Shown: piece by piece, positions 1-6,420 of the stretch | How positions within the stretch are numbered: position 1 is the first letter of the stretch | Layout of the letters: each line of letters begins with the position of its first letter | NCBI GenBank assembly: GCA_964607025.1 | Contig: CAZSIL010000049.1 | Location: forward strand, 1-6,634 | Direction: 5' to 3' | Length of the DNA: 6,634 nucleotides | Source of the DNA: SIG565 sp964607025 | GTDB taxonomy: Bacteria > Bacillota > Clostridia > Oscillospirales > Acutalibacteraceae | Notes under the pieces: generated by a model | What the model was told of the DNA's origin: nothing | The model's database searches: none | What the model saw: the letters and a program-made list of their open reading frames with translations, nothing else | Made by a program: the position numbers and the translations under genes

Positions 1-160
1 CCTCAAGACCATTTTCGAGCATTTCTCCGACCATGAGTTTGAATACATCTTTAAGATCTTCAAAATTTTTTACATCAAGACCTTTCATGATGTTTCGTAA
101 ATTTTCTTTTCTTTCTTTTTCTGCTGCCCGTTCTTCGGGACTTAATTTGTACCTTGGCAT
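1..160 (-). CDS. IS256-family (Mutator-type) transposase, N-terminal fragment cut by the window edge
   Basis: The minus strand is open from an ATG at 160 to the window edge, giving 53 residues. They begin MPRYKLSPEERAAEKERKEN, continue with a segment containing NFEDLKDVFKLMVGEML, and end ENGLE. The next codon starts with G. A charged, helical N-terminus leading into a block like 'MLENGLEGELDDELGY' is what I know from clostridial IS256-family transposases, DDE enzymes of about 400 residues that cut and paste their element. The catalytic domain lies outside the window, so intactness cannot be judged. No Shine-Dalgarno is visible before the ATG: the preceding bases are the CCCCTTTTAATT tail of a hairpin. 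An in-frame TGA a few codons upstream rules out a much longer start. The family call rests on this short motif only. Confidence 0.7.
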   Translation of the reverse strand, partial: MPRYKLSPEERAAEKERKENLRNIMKGLDVKNFEDLKDVFKLMVGEMLENGLE

Positions 161-164
161 AATT

Positions 165-217
165 AAAAGGGGCTGTAGTCAACCCGATTTAAAAAATCGT
201 TTTGCTACAGCCCCTTT
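165..217 (-). terminator. Long hairpin after the cohesin gene: likely terminator, possibly bidirectional
   Basis: Bases 166-178 and 205-217 form a perfect 13-bp stem (AAAGGGGCTGTAG with its complement). Past a bulged T the stem continues with 180-182 against 202-204, then a 2x2 internal loop, then 185-190 against 194-199 (CGATTT/AAATCG) around an AAA loop. On the minus strand the GC-rich arm is followed by TTTTAATT, and on the plus strand by TTTATT. It lies 11 bases beyond the stop codon at 229-231, the right place to end the four-gene operon and to keep its transcripts out of the transposase gene. It could equally be the end of the insertion sequence, or serve both roles. Confidence 0.65.
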
Positions 218-228
218 ATTCAAATTCA

Positions 229-1353
229 TTAATATGTCAATTTAATATTACAACTCTCGCACATCGGAGCCATAGAATTTTTCCACCAAAAAGCCTCCAA
301 AGTATCACCGGTTTCTGTGGCCTCAAAATCTATTTGTACAGTATTTGACGGACTGTAGAATTTTATTTCTTTTGCTTTACCGTTTTTACTCAATACAGCA
401 CAAACAAAGCCTTCTTCAGTTTCACCAAAAAGATTTGCACTCACATTAACACCGTCAGTTAAGTTTAATTCTATGTGATTTTCATAATCAGTGATTACAA
501 TTTTACCCTTACTATTACCGCATTCTAGATAATTTGTATCAATATCCGCAAGCTTGAATTTTTCGGTTGATATTGTTGCTGTTCCCGAGGCAATGAGCTT
601 AAATGTTGCATTTAACACCACTCCGCCACTTGATGAAACAGCCTCACTACCTGCAAAATTTAATCTTATTTTATTTTCTGCATAGGTTTTATTTACGGTC
701 TTTGTAAAGGCTGTAATAATATCTCCCGCAACTGCATCAATCAGTTCCATTTTTGTGTTGTCGTACACAAGATTAAAGCTACCGCCTGCTGCATTTGTAT
801 TGGTGGGTATTGACACACTAACTCTTATCGTGTCTCCTACAGAGCCATTTTCTGCAAAAATCATAGGTGTGAATCCTACCAATATTTCCTCTGTAATAGT
901 TATGCTCTGTGTACTGTTACCGCAGTTCAAATAATTTGTATCAATGTCCGCAAGCTTGAATTTTTCGGTTGATATTGTTGCTGTTCCCGAGGCAATGAGC
1001 TTAAATGTTGCATTTAACACCACTCCGCCACTTGATGAAACAGCCTCACTACCTGCAAAATTTAATCTTATTTTATTTTCTGCATAGGTTTTATTTACGG
1101 TCTTTGTAAAGGCTATAATAATATCACCTGCTGTTGCGTCAACTAACTCCATTTTTGTATTATCATATATAAGGTTAAAACTGCCACCTGCTGCATTTGT
1201 ATTTGTAGGTAATGATACCGTTACATTTACCATATCACCTACAGAGCCATTTTCTGCAGTAATTACAGGTTGAAAAGTTGCAGCATAACAAATATTACAA
1301 AAAGACATCAATAGCACACCTATTACGAGAATACCATTTGCTAATTTTTTCAT
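229..1353 (-). CDS. Secreted protein with two cohesin domains (scaffoldin-like)
   Basis: The 374-residue product has a signal peptide (KK at 2-3, hydrophobic core to about 23, cleavage near CYA-A at 25). Two cohesin-type domains follow at about 27-155 and 161-289, offset by exactly 134 residues, each with the family-like ENGSVGD..V.VS.PTNTNAAGGSFNL.YDN start. A C-terminal region (about 290-374) has an LEAFWW...M.PMCESC ending that resembles a small beta domain I know from other clostridial secreted proteins. Cohesins bind dockerins, and the gene just upstream encodes one, so this is its obvious candidate partner. No dockerin, sortase motif, SLH repeats or C-terminal membrane anchor is visible, so cell attachment is unexplained. 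The start is supported by GGAGGT at 1361-1366, seven bases before the ATG; the upstream gene ends 17 bases away. The domain halves show recent homogenisation. Cohesin call is confident; binding specificity is not known. Confidence 0.88.
   Translation of the reverse strand: MKKLANGILVIGVLLMSFCNICYAATFQPVITAENGSVGDMVNVTVSLPTNTNAAGGSFNLIYDNTKMELVDATAGDIIIAFTKTVNKTYAENKIRLNFAGSEAVSSSGGVVLNATFKLIASGTATISTEKFKLADIDTNYLNCGNSTQSITITEEILVGFTPMIFAENGSVGDTIRVSVSIPTNTNAAGGSFNLVYDNTKMELIDAVAGDIITAFTKTVNKTYAENKIRLNFAGSEAVSSSGGVVLNATFKLIASGTATISTEKFKLADIDTNYLECGNSKGKIVITDYENHIELNLTDGVNVSANLFGETEEGFVCAVLSKNGKAKEIKFYSPSNTVQIDFEATETGDTLEAFWWKNSMAPMCESCNIKLTY
545..712 (-). repeat. 168-bp exact direct repeat, copy in cohesin domain 2
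   Basis: This stretch is identical base for base to 947-1114 (offset 402 bases, 134 codons). It encodes the second half of the domain, from about AFTKTVNK through STEKFKLAD. Identity extends to 529 with a single mismatch at 544. Beyond 712 the two domains differ at many positions, often synonymous. Confidence 0.95.
947..1114 (-). repeat. 168-bp exact direct repeat, copy in cohesin domain 1
   Basis: Partner of 545-712, with no mismatch over 168 bases. The flanking parts of the same domains are clearly diverged, as expected if one half was recently copied onto the other by gene conversion or unequal recombination. Confidence 0.95.
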
Positions 1354-1370
1354 TTTTTAAACCTCCAGCT

Positions 1371-4300
1371 TCAGTTAAATGACGAAATCAATCCACTGTC
1401 ATACTTTAAGATTTGTATTGCATCTACAAAGTCAACGTCGCCGTCGCCGTTTGTGTCTGCTGCTGTTAACTTATCACCTGTGAGGGTGGTAATTCCTGCG
1501 TCATGCTTCAAAACAACAATAGCATCTGCAAAATCGACTTCGCCATCACCATTTACGTCACCAATCACTATTTCGTTATCACTTTCACCTGTTACAGTAA
1601 CAGTACATGTAACTTCCTTGTTTCCATCCGCTGTTGTTGCTGTTATAATGGCAATACCATTTGTTTTAGCCGTTACCTTTCCGTTTTCATCAACTGTTGC
1701 AATACTCTCGTTAGAAGATGTCCACACTACATTTTTATTTGTTGCGGTTGAAGGAGTAATAGTTGCAACTAATGTTTCGCTTTCGCCTACATTTAGAGAA
1801 ATATCACACTTATTCAAAGTGATATCTGTTACATTTACAACAGGTGCATTTACTGTAATAACGCAAGAAGCAGTTTTGCCTCCATCATTTGTTTTTGCTG
1901 TAATAGTAACTGTTCCTTCTGATTTGGCTGTTACTAAACCATTTTCAACTGTTGCAACAGTTGTATTTGATGAAGACCAGATTACTGATTTATCAAAAGC
2001 ATCTGTTGGAGTTACTGTGGCTACAAGAGAAACAGTATCTCCAGCTATCATTTCTATATTTGATTTATTTAAAGAAATCCCATTCACCGGTATAGTAGAA
2101 TTAATTGTACATTCTGCAACATATCCGCCATCAACAGTAGTAGCCTTTATTTTTGTTGTACCATATCCAACCGCAGTAACAATACCATTTGACACGGTTG
2201 CGATGGAGGCATCATCTGTGGACCAAACAAACGATGCATTTGAAGCTGTTTCTGGATAAACTGTAGCAATAAGCGTTTTTGTGTAACCAACACCAATATT
2301 AAGCTCACTATAATTTAATTCAATAGAGCTAACGGGTCTTAATACATTTACAACACAACTTGCAGTAAAATTATTTTCCTCTGTTGTAGCGGTAATAGTC
2401 GCAGTTCCCTTGCTTAATGCTGTAACCAATCCGTTTTCATCGACTGTTGCGATATTTTCATCAGATGAATTCCAGTTTATAACAGGACTTGATGCGTTAT
2501 CGGGTTTAATGCTTGCTCTTAATTTATATGTATCGGCTTCATTAATTGTGATTTCTGATTCATAAAGAGCTATTCCTGTTACTGTATAATAATCAAAAAA
2601 TTCATATGAATATCCATTAGTCTCTGCATATTGATGACCATATGAATCTTTTGAAACATATAATTTCTCAATATCTGTTCCTGTAAAAGCATCTGCTCCA
2701 ATACGTGTTACTGATTTTGGAATGTGAACACTTAAAAAGCCACAATCAGCAAAAGCTCTTTGAGAAATTTGAGTAATACCCTCGTTAAGTTCAATATACT
2801 CTATACCAGAGCAACCACTAAATGCACCATAAGGAATTTGTGTAGCATCTGTTATATAAACCTGCTTTAAAGAAGTAGGAATATAGTATGTTTTGTAATT
2901 TGATGAAGAATAGTATTGTTCTGCTTCTACATATTCACCATCACTAAACTTTGTTTGACTAAACAAATGACCAAGTACAGCCTCTGATGAACTTGTGGAA
3001 GATCTTGATGAACCAACAAACGGAATAGAGATTTTTTGTATCATTTTATTCCGTATAAACAATCCACTATCTGCAGTTGTAATTCCTTTTCCAATTTTAA
3101 CATTTAATAAATAATCACTGACAAACAAATCAGGATCCAAACTTGTTACCGAATCACCTATAACAATGCTATTTAATTTGTCGTAATCGTAAAAATTAAA
3201 ACCATCTAAAGAAGTTACTCCGTTACCTATAATTATATCTGTTAAAGCGGGACAATTTTCAAAGGCACCACTTCCAATATTTATTACACTATCCGGTATC
3301 ATTAGTTGTTCTAACGAAGAGCACTCCGCAAAAGCACTAATTCCAATTGTCGTTACGCCATTGCCAATTGATATATTGGATAATGATGAACAACGTTTGA
3401 ACGCATAGTCTCCTATTGTTGTTACACCATCAGGAATTGTTACATTTGTTAAAGATATACATTCATCAAAAGCACTGTTCCCAATTGATATAAGTCCTTT
3501 ACCAAGTGTAATATTTGATAAAGAGTCACAACAAGAGAAAGCATCAACTCCAATTGTCTTTACACCATCTCCAATTTTAACAGTCGTCAATCTATCCAAA
3601 TCTGCAAAACTGCCAGCTGGTATTGTTGTTACTGAATCCCCTATGACAATATCAGTCAAATTAATGCAATCCGTAAAATTGAAACCGTTTAATGATGATA
3701 AACTATTGCCTATTGATATACTTGTTAAATTGCTACAACCATCAAAGGCAAAATCCTCTATCGTTGTCACACTATCACCTATTGATAGACTTGTTAAAGA
3801 AGTACAATCTTCAAATGCATATGTTCCTATTGTTATTACGCTATCTGGAATTATCATACTTGTTAAGGAAGAGCAATTTACAAAAGCGTTACTTCCTATC
3901 GCTGTTACATTTTCCGGAAACAACACATTAGTCAAAGCAGATGAGTTTGCAAAAGCACTCGCAGGAATTTCAGTTATATTATTAGATAGTTTTATACTTG
4001 TCAACGTATCACAAGATGCAAAGACACCAGCACCAATTGTTTTCACACTATCTGGCAATGTTATACTTTTCAAAGAAGAACAGTCATAAAATGCATGTTT
4101 TCCGATTACTGTTACACTATCTGGAATTATCACTCCTGTCAACAAATTACAGGAATCAAATGCATAATTGCCAATTGAAATTAAACTATTAGGAAAGCTA
4201 ACCGTTTGAATACAATCATAATCATATTGTTGGTAATTAGATTTAACTAAATTACCAAAAGCATAATTACCAATATGAGTTGCACCGCTATCTATTTTAA

Positions 4301-4532
4301 CACTCTTAATAACATCGTCGTAATAATACCAAGGCGGTAGATTAGAACTATCCCAATCGTACATTTTTCCCGAGCCACTTATTGTAAGTGTTCCTTGGCT
4401 ATCAAGTACCCAAGTTAGGTTATCACCACAAGAACCACTATCAACAACTGTTGATGCACATACATTGGTAACAAGAACAATACCAATTACCAAAATCAAA
4501 CTTAAAACCAAGCCTAAAAACATTTTCTTCAT
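1371..4532 (-). CDS. Secreted BspA-like LRR protein with four Big_2 domains and a C-terminal dockerin
   Basis: The 1053-residue product starts MKKMFLGLVLSL with a signal peptide to about 26. A short motif follows (SCGDNLTWVLDSQGTLTISGSGKMYDW, in part) that is typical before BspA-type LRRs. About 20 LRR_5 repeats of 23 residues run at roughly 62-504 and 556-620 (consensus SVTTIG..AF..C.SLT.I.IPD). They are split by a Ser/Tyr-rich insert (FVGSSRSS...YYIPTSLK) seen in other proteins of this class. Four Big_2 Ig-like domains lie at about 650-985, each with a V.W.S.....ATV....V.A...G...I.A core. A type I-like dockerin (989-1053) has two calcium loops, DVNGDGEVDFAD (992-1003) and DTNGDGDVDFVD (1026-1037). 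Known roles: surface adhesion or recognition, and cohesin binding. The next gene encodes cohesins. I chose the ATG at 4532, not the in-frame GTG at 4547, because that GTG lies inside the ribosome binding site. No enzyme domain is seen. Confidence 0.92.
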   Translation of the reverse strand: MKKMFLGLVLSLILVIGIVLVTNVCASTVVDSGSCGDNLTWVLDSQGTLTISGSGKMYDWDSSNLPPWYYYDDVIKSVKIDSGATHIGNYAFGNLVKSNYQQYDYDCIQTVSFPNSLISIGNYAFDSCNLLTGVIIPDSVTVIGKHAFYDCSSLKSITLPDSVKTIGAGVFASCDTLTSIKLSNNITEIPASAFANSSALTNVLFPENVTAIGSNAFVNCSSLTSMIIPDSVITIGTYAFEDCTSLTSLSIGDSVTTIEDFAFDGCSNLTSISIGNSLSSLNGFNFTDCINLTDIVIGDSVTTIPAGSFADLDRLTTVKIGDGVKTIGVDAFSCCDSLSNITLGKGLISIGNSAFDECISLTNVTIPDGVTTIGDYAFKRCSSLSNISIGNGVTTIGISAFAECSSLEQLMIPDSVINIGSGAFENCPALTDIIIGNGVTSLDGFNFYDYDKLNSIVIGDSVTSLDPDLFVSDYLLNVKIGKGITTADSGLFIRNKMIQKISIPFVGSSRSSTSSSEAVLGHLFSQTKFSDGEYVEAEQYYSSSNYKTYYIPTSLKQVYITDATQIPYGAFSGCSGIEYIELNEGITQISQRAFADCGFLSVHIPKSVTRIGADAFTGTDIEKLYVSKDSYGHQYAETNGYSYEFFDYYTVTGIALYESEITINEADTYKLRASIKPDNASSPVINWNSSDENIATVDENGLVTALSKGTATITATTEENNFTASCVVNVLRPVSSIELNYSELNIGVGYTKTLIATVYPETASNASFVWSTDDASIATVSNGIVTAVGYGTTKIKATTVDGGYVAECTINSTIPVNGISLNKSNIEMIAGDTVSLVATVTPTDAFDKSVIWSSSNTTVATVENGLVTAKSEGTVTITAKTNDGGKTASCVITVNAPVVNVTDITLNKCDISLNVGESETLVATITPSTATNKNVVWTSSNESIATVDENGKVTAKTNGIAIITATTADGNKEVTCTVTVTGESDNEIVIGDVNGDGEVDFADAIVVLKHDAGITTLTGDKLTAADTNGDGDVDFVDAIQILKYDSGLISSFN
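3018..4187 (-). repeat. Tandem 69-base LRR-coding repeats
   Basis: From the serine codon at 4185-4187 the coding sequence repeats about every 69 bases (23 codons), for about 17 units, with one 22-codon unit near 3087-3152. DNA copies are diverged while the protein pattern is kept. Units with the unusual GFNF motif (codons at 3675-3686 and 3192-3203) are exactly 483 bases, or seven units, apart. Confidence 0.85.
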
Positions 4533-4540
4533 TTTTAAAA

Positions 4541-4547
4541 TCCTCAC
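4541..4547 (-). promoter_or_regulatory. Ribosome binding site that decides the start of the LRR-dockerin gene
   Basis: The minus strand reads GTGAGGA here, eight bases before the ATG at 4532. The first three bases, GTG, are in frame with the gene and could be mistaken for a start codon, adding MRILK. Nothing resembling a ribosome binding site serves that GTG at a proper distance, and MKKMFLG is the more normal signal-peptide start. Confidence 0.75.
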
Positions 4548-4551
4548 TTTC

Positions 4552-5406
4552 TTAAATCACTGTTTTATTTGAATTTTTATTTATGTGTTTAATAATGCCT
4601 GATACAATCTCTTGTCTTTCCATTTCGTTATACTCAATAATTTTATTGATATTGTCCCACTTGGGCTTGGACTTTCTCACCGTTTTTCCGTCAACTGAAA
4701 TTCGGTCAATAATATTTTCAGAACCTTTTGCAATGACTATATCAGACATTTTATAAGTTTTTATTATACTTATTTCATTATCAAAATTATCTAATTTGCC
4801 CGAGAGTCTTACTTCTATGGATAATTCGTTATAATTCAAACCATCTTTTTTAATAACAGTCTCCCAAAATTTTATTGGCAGCTCTTCAAGTCCAAATGAA
4901 TATCTATAAAAATTCTTTATATCAGGCGAAACTTTAAAACAATATGTATCTTTATTGGTTTCATTTGCATTTTCCGACTTATAATAAAAACAGGTCATTT
5001 CACAATGCGCGTTATAAAAGCTATATTTACTTTTGTTTTCTGCCATGACAGAAATAGTAATCTCATTTTCTACTCCCGGACTTGTTCTTTTGCGTATAAT
5101 CATTTTATCAGCTAAAACAATATCCTTCTTATTGTAATTATAGATAGTCGAAACCGTATAACCGGTTAATATAACAAATAGTACTTGTCCTAAAAACTGA
5201 TGTGCAACTGTTGCAATATTAGGAGTTACAAACAGTGCATTTGAAATTCCGGCGCCACAATTAAAAGTTTGTATAACAGAGTATAAAAATACCTGTAGTA
5301 TATTTTGTTCGGTTCCAATTAGTTTATAAATAACGAAAAAGATTGTACTTATACCCAAACAAGCTAACAAGTATAAGCTAAATATTTTTATTAATTTCTT
5401 AATCAT
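4552..5406 (-). CDS. Kir-like (inward-rectifier-type) ion channel homologue with a non-canonical filter
   Basis: The 284-residue product has two hydrophobic segments (about 9-30 and 68-90) around a pore-loop-like stretch, then a long soluble domain (91-284). Compared from memory with KirBac1.1, YSVIQTFNCGAG (42-53) falls without gaps on the pore helix and filter FSVETLATVGYG, so NCGAG (49-53) replaces TVGYG. VILTG and DIVLADKMIIRK match the end of TM2 and the start of the cytoplasmic domain. ITISVMAENKS matches the first beta strands; LSIEVRLSGK, MSDIVIAK and VDGKTVRK match the later ones. Kir channels are tetrameric, with a cytoplasmic Ig-like beta domain that gates the pore. Here the tyrosine of the K+ signature is alanine and the threonine is asparagine, so selectivity or even conduction is uncertain. 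Start: AAGGAGG at about 5413-5419 before the ATG, 18 bases after the phosphatase stop. It could be a non-conducting sensor with a channel fold. The homology is judged by eye only. Confidence 0.65.
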   Translation of the reverse strand: MIKKLIKIFSLYLLACLGISTIFFVIYKLIGTEQNILQVFLYSVIQTFNCGAGISNALFVTPNIATVAHQFLGQVLFVILTGYTVSTIYNYNKKDIVLADKMIIRKRTSPGVENEITISVMAENKSKYSFYNAHCEMTCFYYKSENANETNKDTYCFKVSPDIKNFYRYSFGLEELPIKFWETVIKKDGLNYNELSIEVRLSGKLDNFDNEISIIKTYKMSDIVIAKGSENIIDRISVDGKTVRKSKPKWDNINKIIEYNEMERQEIVSGIIKHINKNSNKTVI

Positions 5407-5424
5407 TTGTTTCCTCCTTGGCTA

Positions 5425-6171
5425 CTATGTCTTAATTAAAATTAAAGTCCTGTCATCAGCGGTGTAAATATTAGTGTATGTTGATATTAGTTCCTCTGCA
5501 GATAATGTTTTTAATTCATTCAAAGATGCATTTTCAAAAATCAATTCACACCCATCTGAAGCTAAAAATATTGTTGTTTCAGTATTTACGGAGAATTCTC
5601 CGGTTGAAATAAAATCCTTTGCCCCTTCTTGACCATTAATAACACCATATCCGCACATGTGATTTTTATTATTACAAATAATATTCCTAATTTCGTATGC
5701 ACTAAATTCCCCCTTATGTTCAGCAATGTTCTTTGTTTGCATTTTTGTAAATTCTTTCATTTTGTCTTTTTCTATAATAGCTCCTATACAATCGCCTATA
5801 TATCCATAAGACAAAATACCGTCTCTAATAACAGCAACAACGCCAACTGTTCCGGAAAGAAAATCACCAATATTTTTCCTGTGTTTTTCGTTATAATGGT
5901 GGGCAGCAGTATTTGCTTTGCATATTGCATTATATACATTTATACTATTGTCATTGCATTGTTGGACTAATTCTTCATACACAATTTCCAACACTATTTT
6001 TGAAATTTCTGTAGCTGGACTAGGATTAGGATAGAATCCATTTTCTTTATCTCTTGAAACACCATCCAAAACAATATAAATTCCATTTTTGTCATCACAA
6101 ATAAAACAATCTTCATTTGGTTTATCTACTAATTTTGTGTTTCTTTCGGTATGAAAACTAGATTTAGCCAT
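5425..6171 (-). CDS. PP2C/PPM-family Ser/Thr protein phosphatase
   Basis: The 248-residue product carries the PPM motifs in order: NED (19-21), VLDGVS (34-39), SGTVGVV (106-112), GYIGDC (123-128), ASDG (204-207) and ADDRT (238-242). The acidic residues D21, D36, D127, D206 and D240 are those expected to hold the paired metal ions, so it looks catalytically competent. The family removes phosphate from Ser/Thr residues of proteins, in the cytoplasm. There is no signal peptide, membrane segment or extra domain; the length is close to the bare catalytic domain of bacterial PP2Cs (about 240-250). It is the first gene of the probable operon, with GAGGTG at 6178-6183 six bases before the ATG and a stop 18 bases before the channel-like gene. 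That makes the channel's cytoplasmic domain a candidate substrate, which is inference. No partner kinase lies in the window. The usual GDS is GDC here, a mild variation. Confidence 0.9.
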   Translation of the reverse strand: MAKSSFHTERNTKLVDKPNEDCFICDDKNGIYIVLDGVSRDKENGFYPNPSPATEISKIVLEIVYEELVQQCNDNSINVYNAICKANTAAHHYNEKHRKNIGDFLSGTVGVVAVIRDGILSYGYIGDCIGAIIEKDKMKEFTKMQTKNIAEHKGEFSAYEIRNIICNNKNHMCGYGVINGQEGAKDFISTGEFSVNTETTIFLASDGCELIFENASLNELKTLSAEELISTYTNIYTADDRTLILIKT

Positions 6172-6195
6172 TTAATACACCTCGCAGTCTCAAAA

Positions 6196-6245
6196 TATTA
6201 GAGATTTCACCACATAACAAGAATTATGTGGTGAAATCTCTAATA
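6196..6245 (-). repeat. Perfect 22-bp hairpin in the leader of the phosphatase gene
   Basis: Bases 6196-6217 pair fully with 6224-6245 around a six-base loop (TTCTTG on the minus strand). The structure ends 12 bases before the ribosome binding site of the phosphatase gene, so in the operon transcript it would be a stable stem just upstream of translation initiation. The bases after it on the minus strand (TTTTGAGACTG) are not a proper T tract, so it is more likely a leader, processing or protein-binding element than a terminator. Its core matches the hairpin at 6439-6464 in opposite orientation. Confidence 0.85.
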
Positions 6246-6281
6246 GATGTAAGTCGTAAGATATGAAGTTTTATGTTTTAC

Positions 6282-6327
6282 ACAACAAGTTTTAGACCAA
6301 TAAACACTTTTGTTGTAAATTGGTCTA
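6282..6327. repeat. 9-bp inverted repeat with possible pseudoknot
   Basis: TAGACCAAT at 6293-6301 pairs with ATTGGTCTA at 6319-6327 around a 17-base loop. In addition ACAACAA at 6282-6288, outside the stem, is complementary to TTGTTGT at 6310-6316 inside the loop, so an H-type pseudoknot could form on either strand's RNA. It may instead be a protein-binding site in DNA. Confidence 0.5.
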
Positions 6328-6386
6328 TTTGCCATGCATACTTTTATGGAATATGTAGAAATAAATAGGTTTTTATGTTCAAATCA

Positions 6387-6415
6387 TTGACTTTTTTCAG
6401 AAATTGTGTTATAAT
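6387..6415 (+). promoter_or_regulatory. Sigma-70/SigA-type promoter pointing right
   Basis: TTGACT (6387-6392), a 17-base spacer and TATAAT (6410-6415) make a near-consensus promoter, five of six bases at -35 and all six at -10. Transcription should begin near 6421-6423. No plus-strand gene follows within the window, and a terminator-like hairpin begins only about 17 bases after the expected start. Confidence 0.65.
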
Positions 6416-6420
6416 TTTTC

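Larger units (their letters stand above)
1..217 (-). mobile_element. Probable IS256-family insertion sequence, transposase-start end only
   Basis: A transposase start lies 45-54 bases from the sequence GGGGCTGTAGCAAAACG (minus strand, from 214 leftward). G-rich starts followed by an A-rich stretch are common at insertion-sequence tips, so the element may end at about 214-217, only about 12 bases from the stop codon of the cohesin gene. The other end is outside the window, so neither the terminal repeats nor a target duplication can be checked. The boundary is therefore a guess. Confidence 0.4.

Noticed and set aside
33..245. Plus-strand frame of 70 codons over the left edge
   Set aside because: It runs antisense to the transposase start and through the hairpin; no ribosome binding site and a low-complexity Ser/Phe-rich product.
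1453..2259. Long plus-strand frame of 268 codons opposite the Big_2 domains
   Set aside because: It is a shadow of the repeated Ig-like coding sequence; its Val/Ser/Phe/Thr-rich product mirrors the opposite strand and resembles no family.
3018..4187. Regularly spaced repeats as a possible CRISPR array
   Set aside because: The 69-base units are fully coding, diverged at DNA level and keep an LRR protein pattern; there are no identical repeats with unique spacers.
3643..4192. Several overlapping plus-strand frames opposite the LRRs
   Set aside because: They repeat with the 69-base period of the LRR gene, as expected for antisense shadows.
5629..5970. Plus-strand frame of 113 codons opposite the phosphatase
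   Set aside because: It is antisense to conserved PP2C motifs and its hydrophobic composition follows from the AT-rich opposite strand.
6196..6245. 22-bp hairpin as an intrinsic terminator of an upstream minus-strand gene
   Set aside because: No uninterrupted T tract follows on either strand (TATTTTGAG on the minus strand), and it sits within the presumed leader just before a ribosome binding site.
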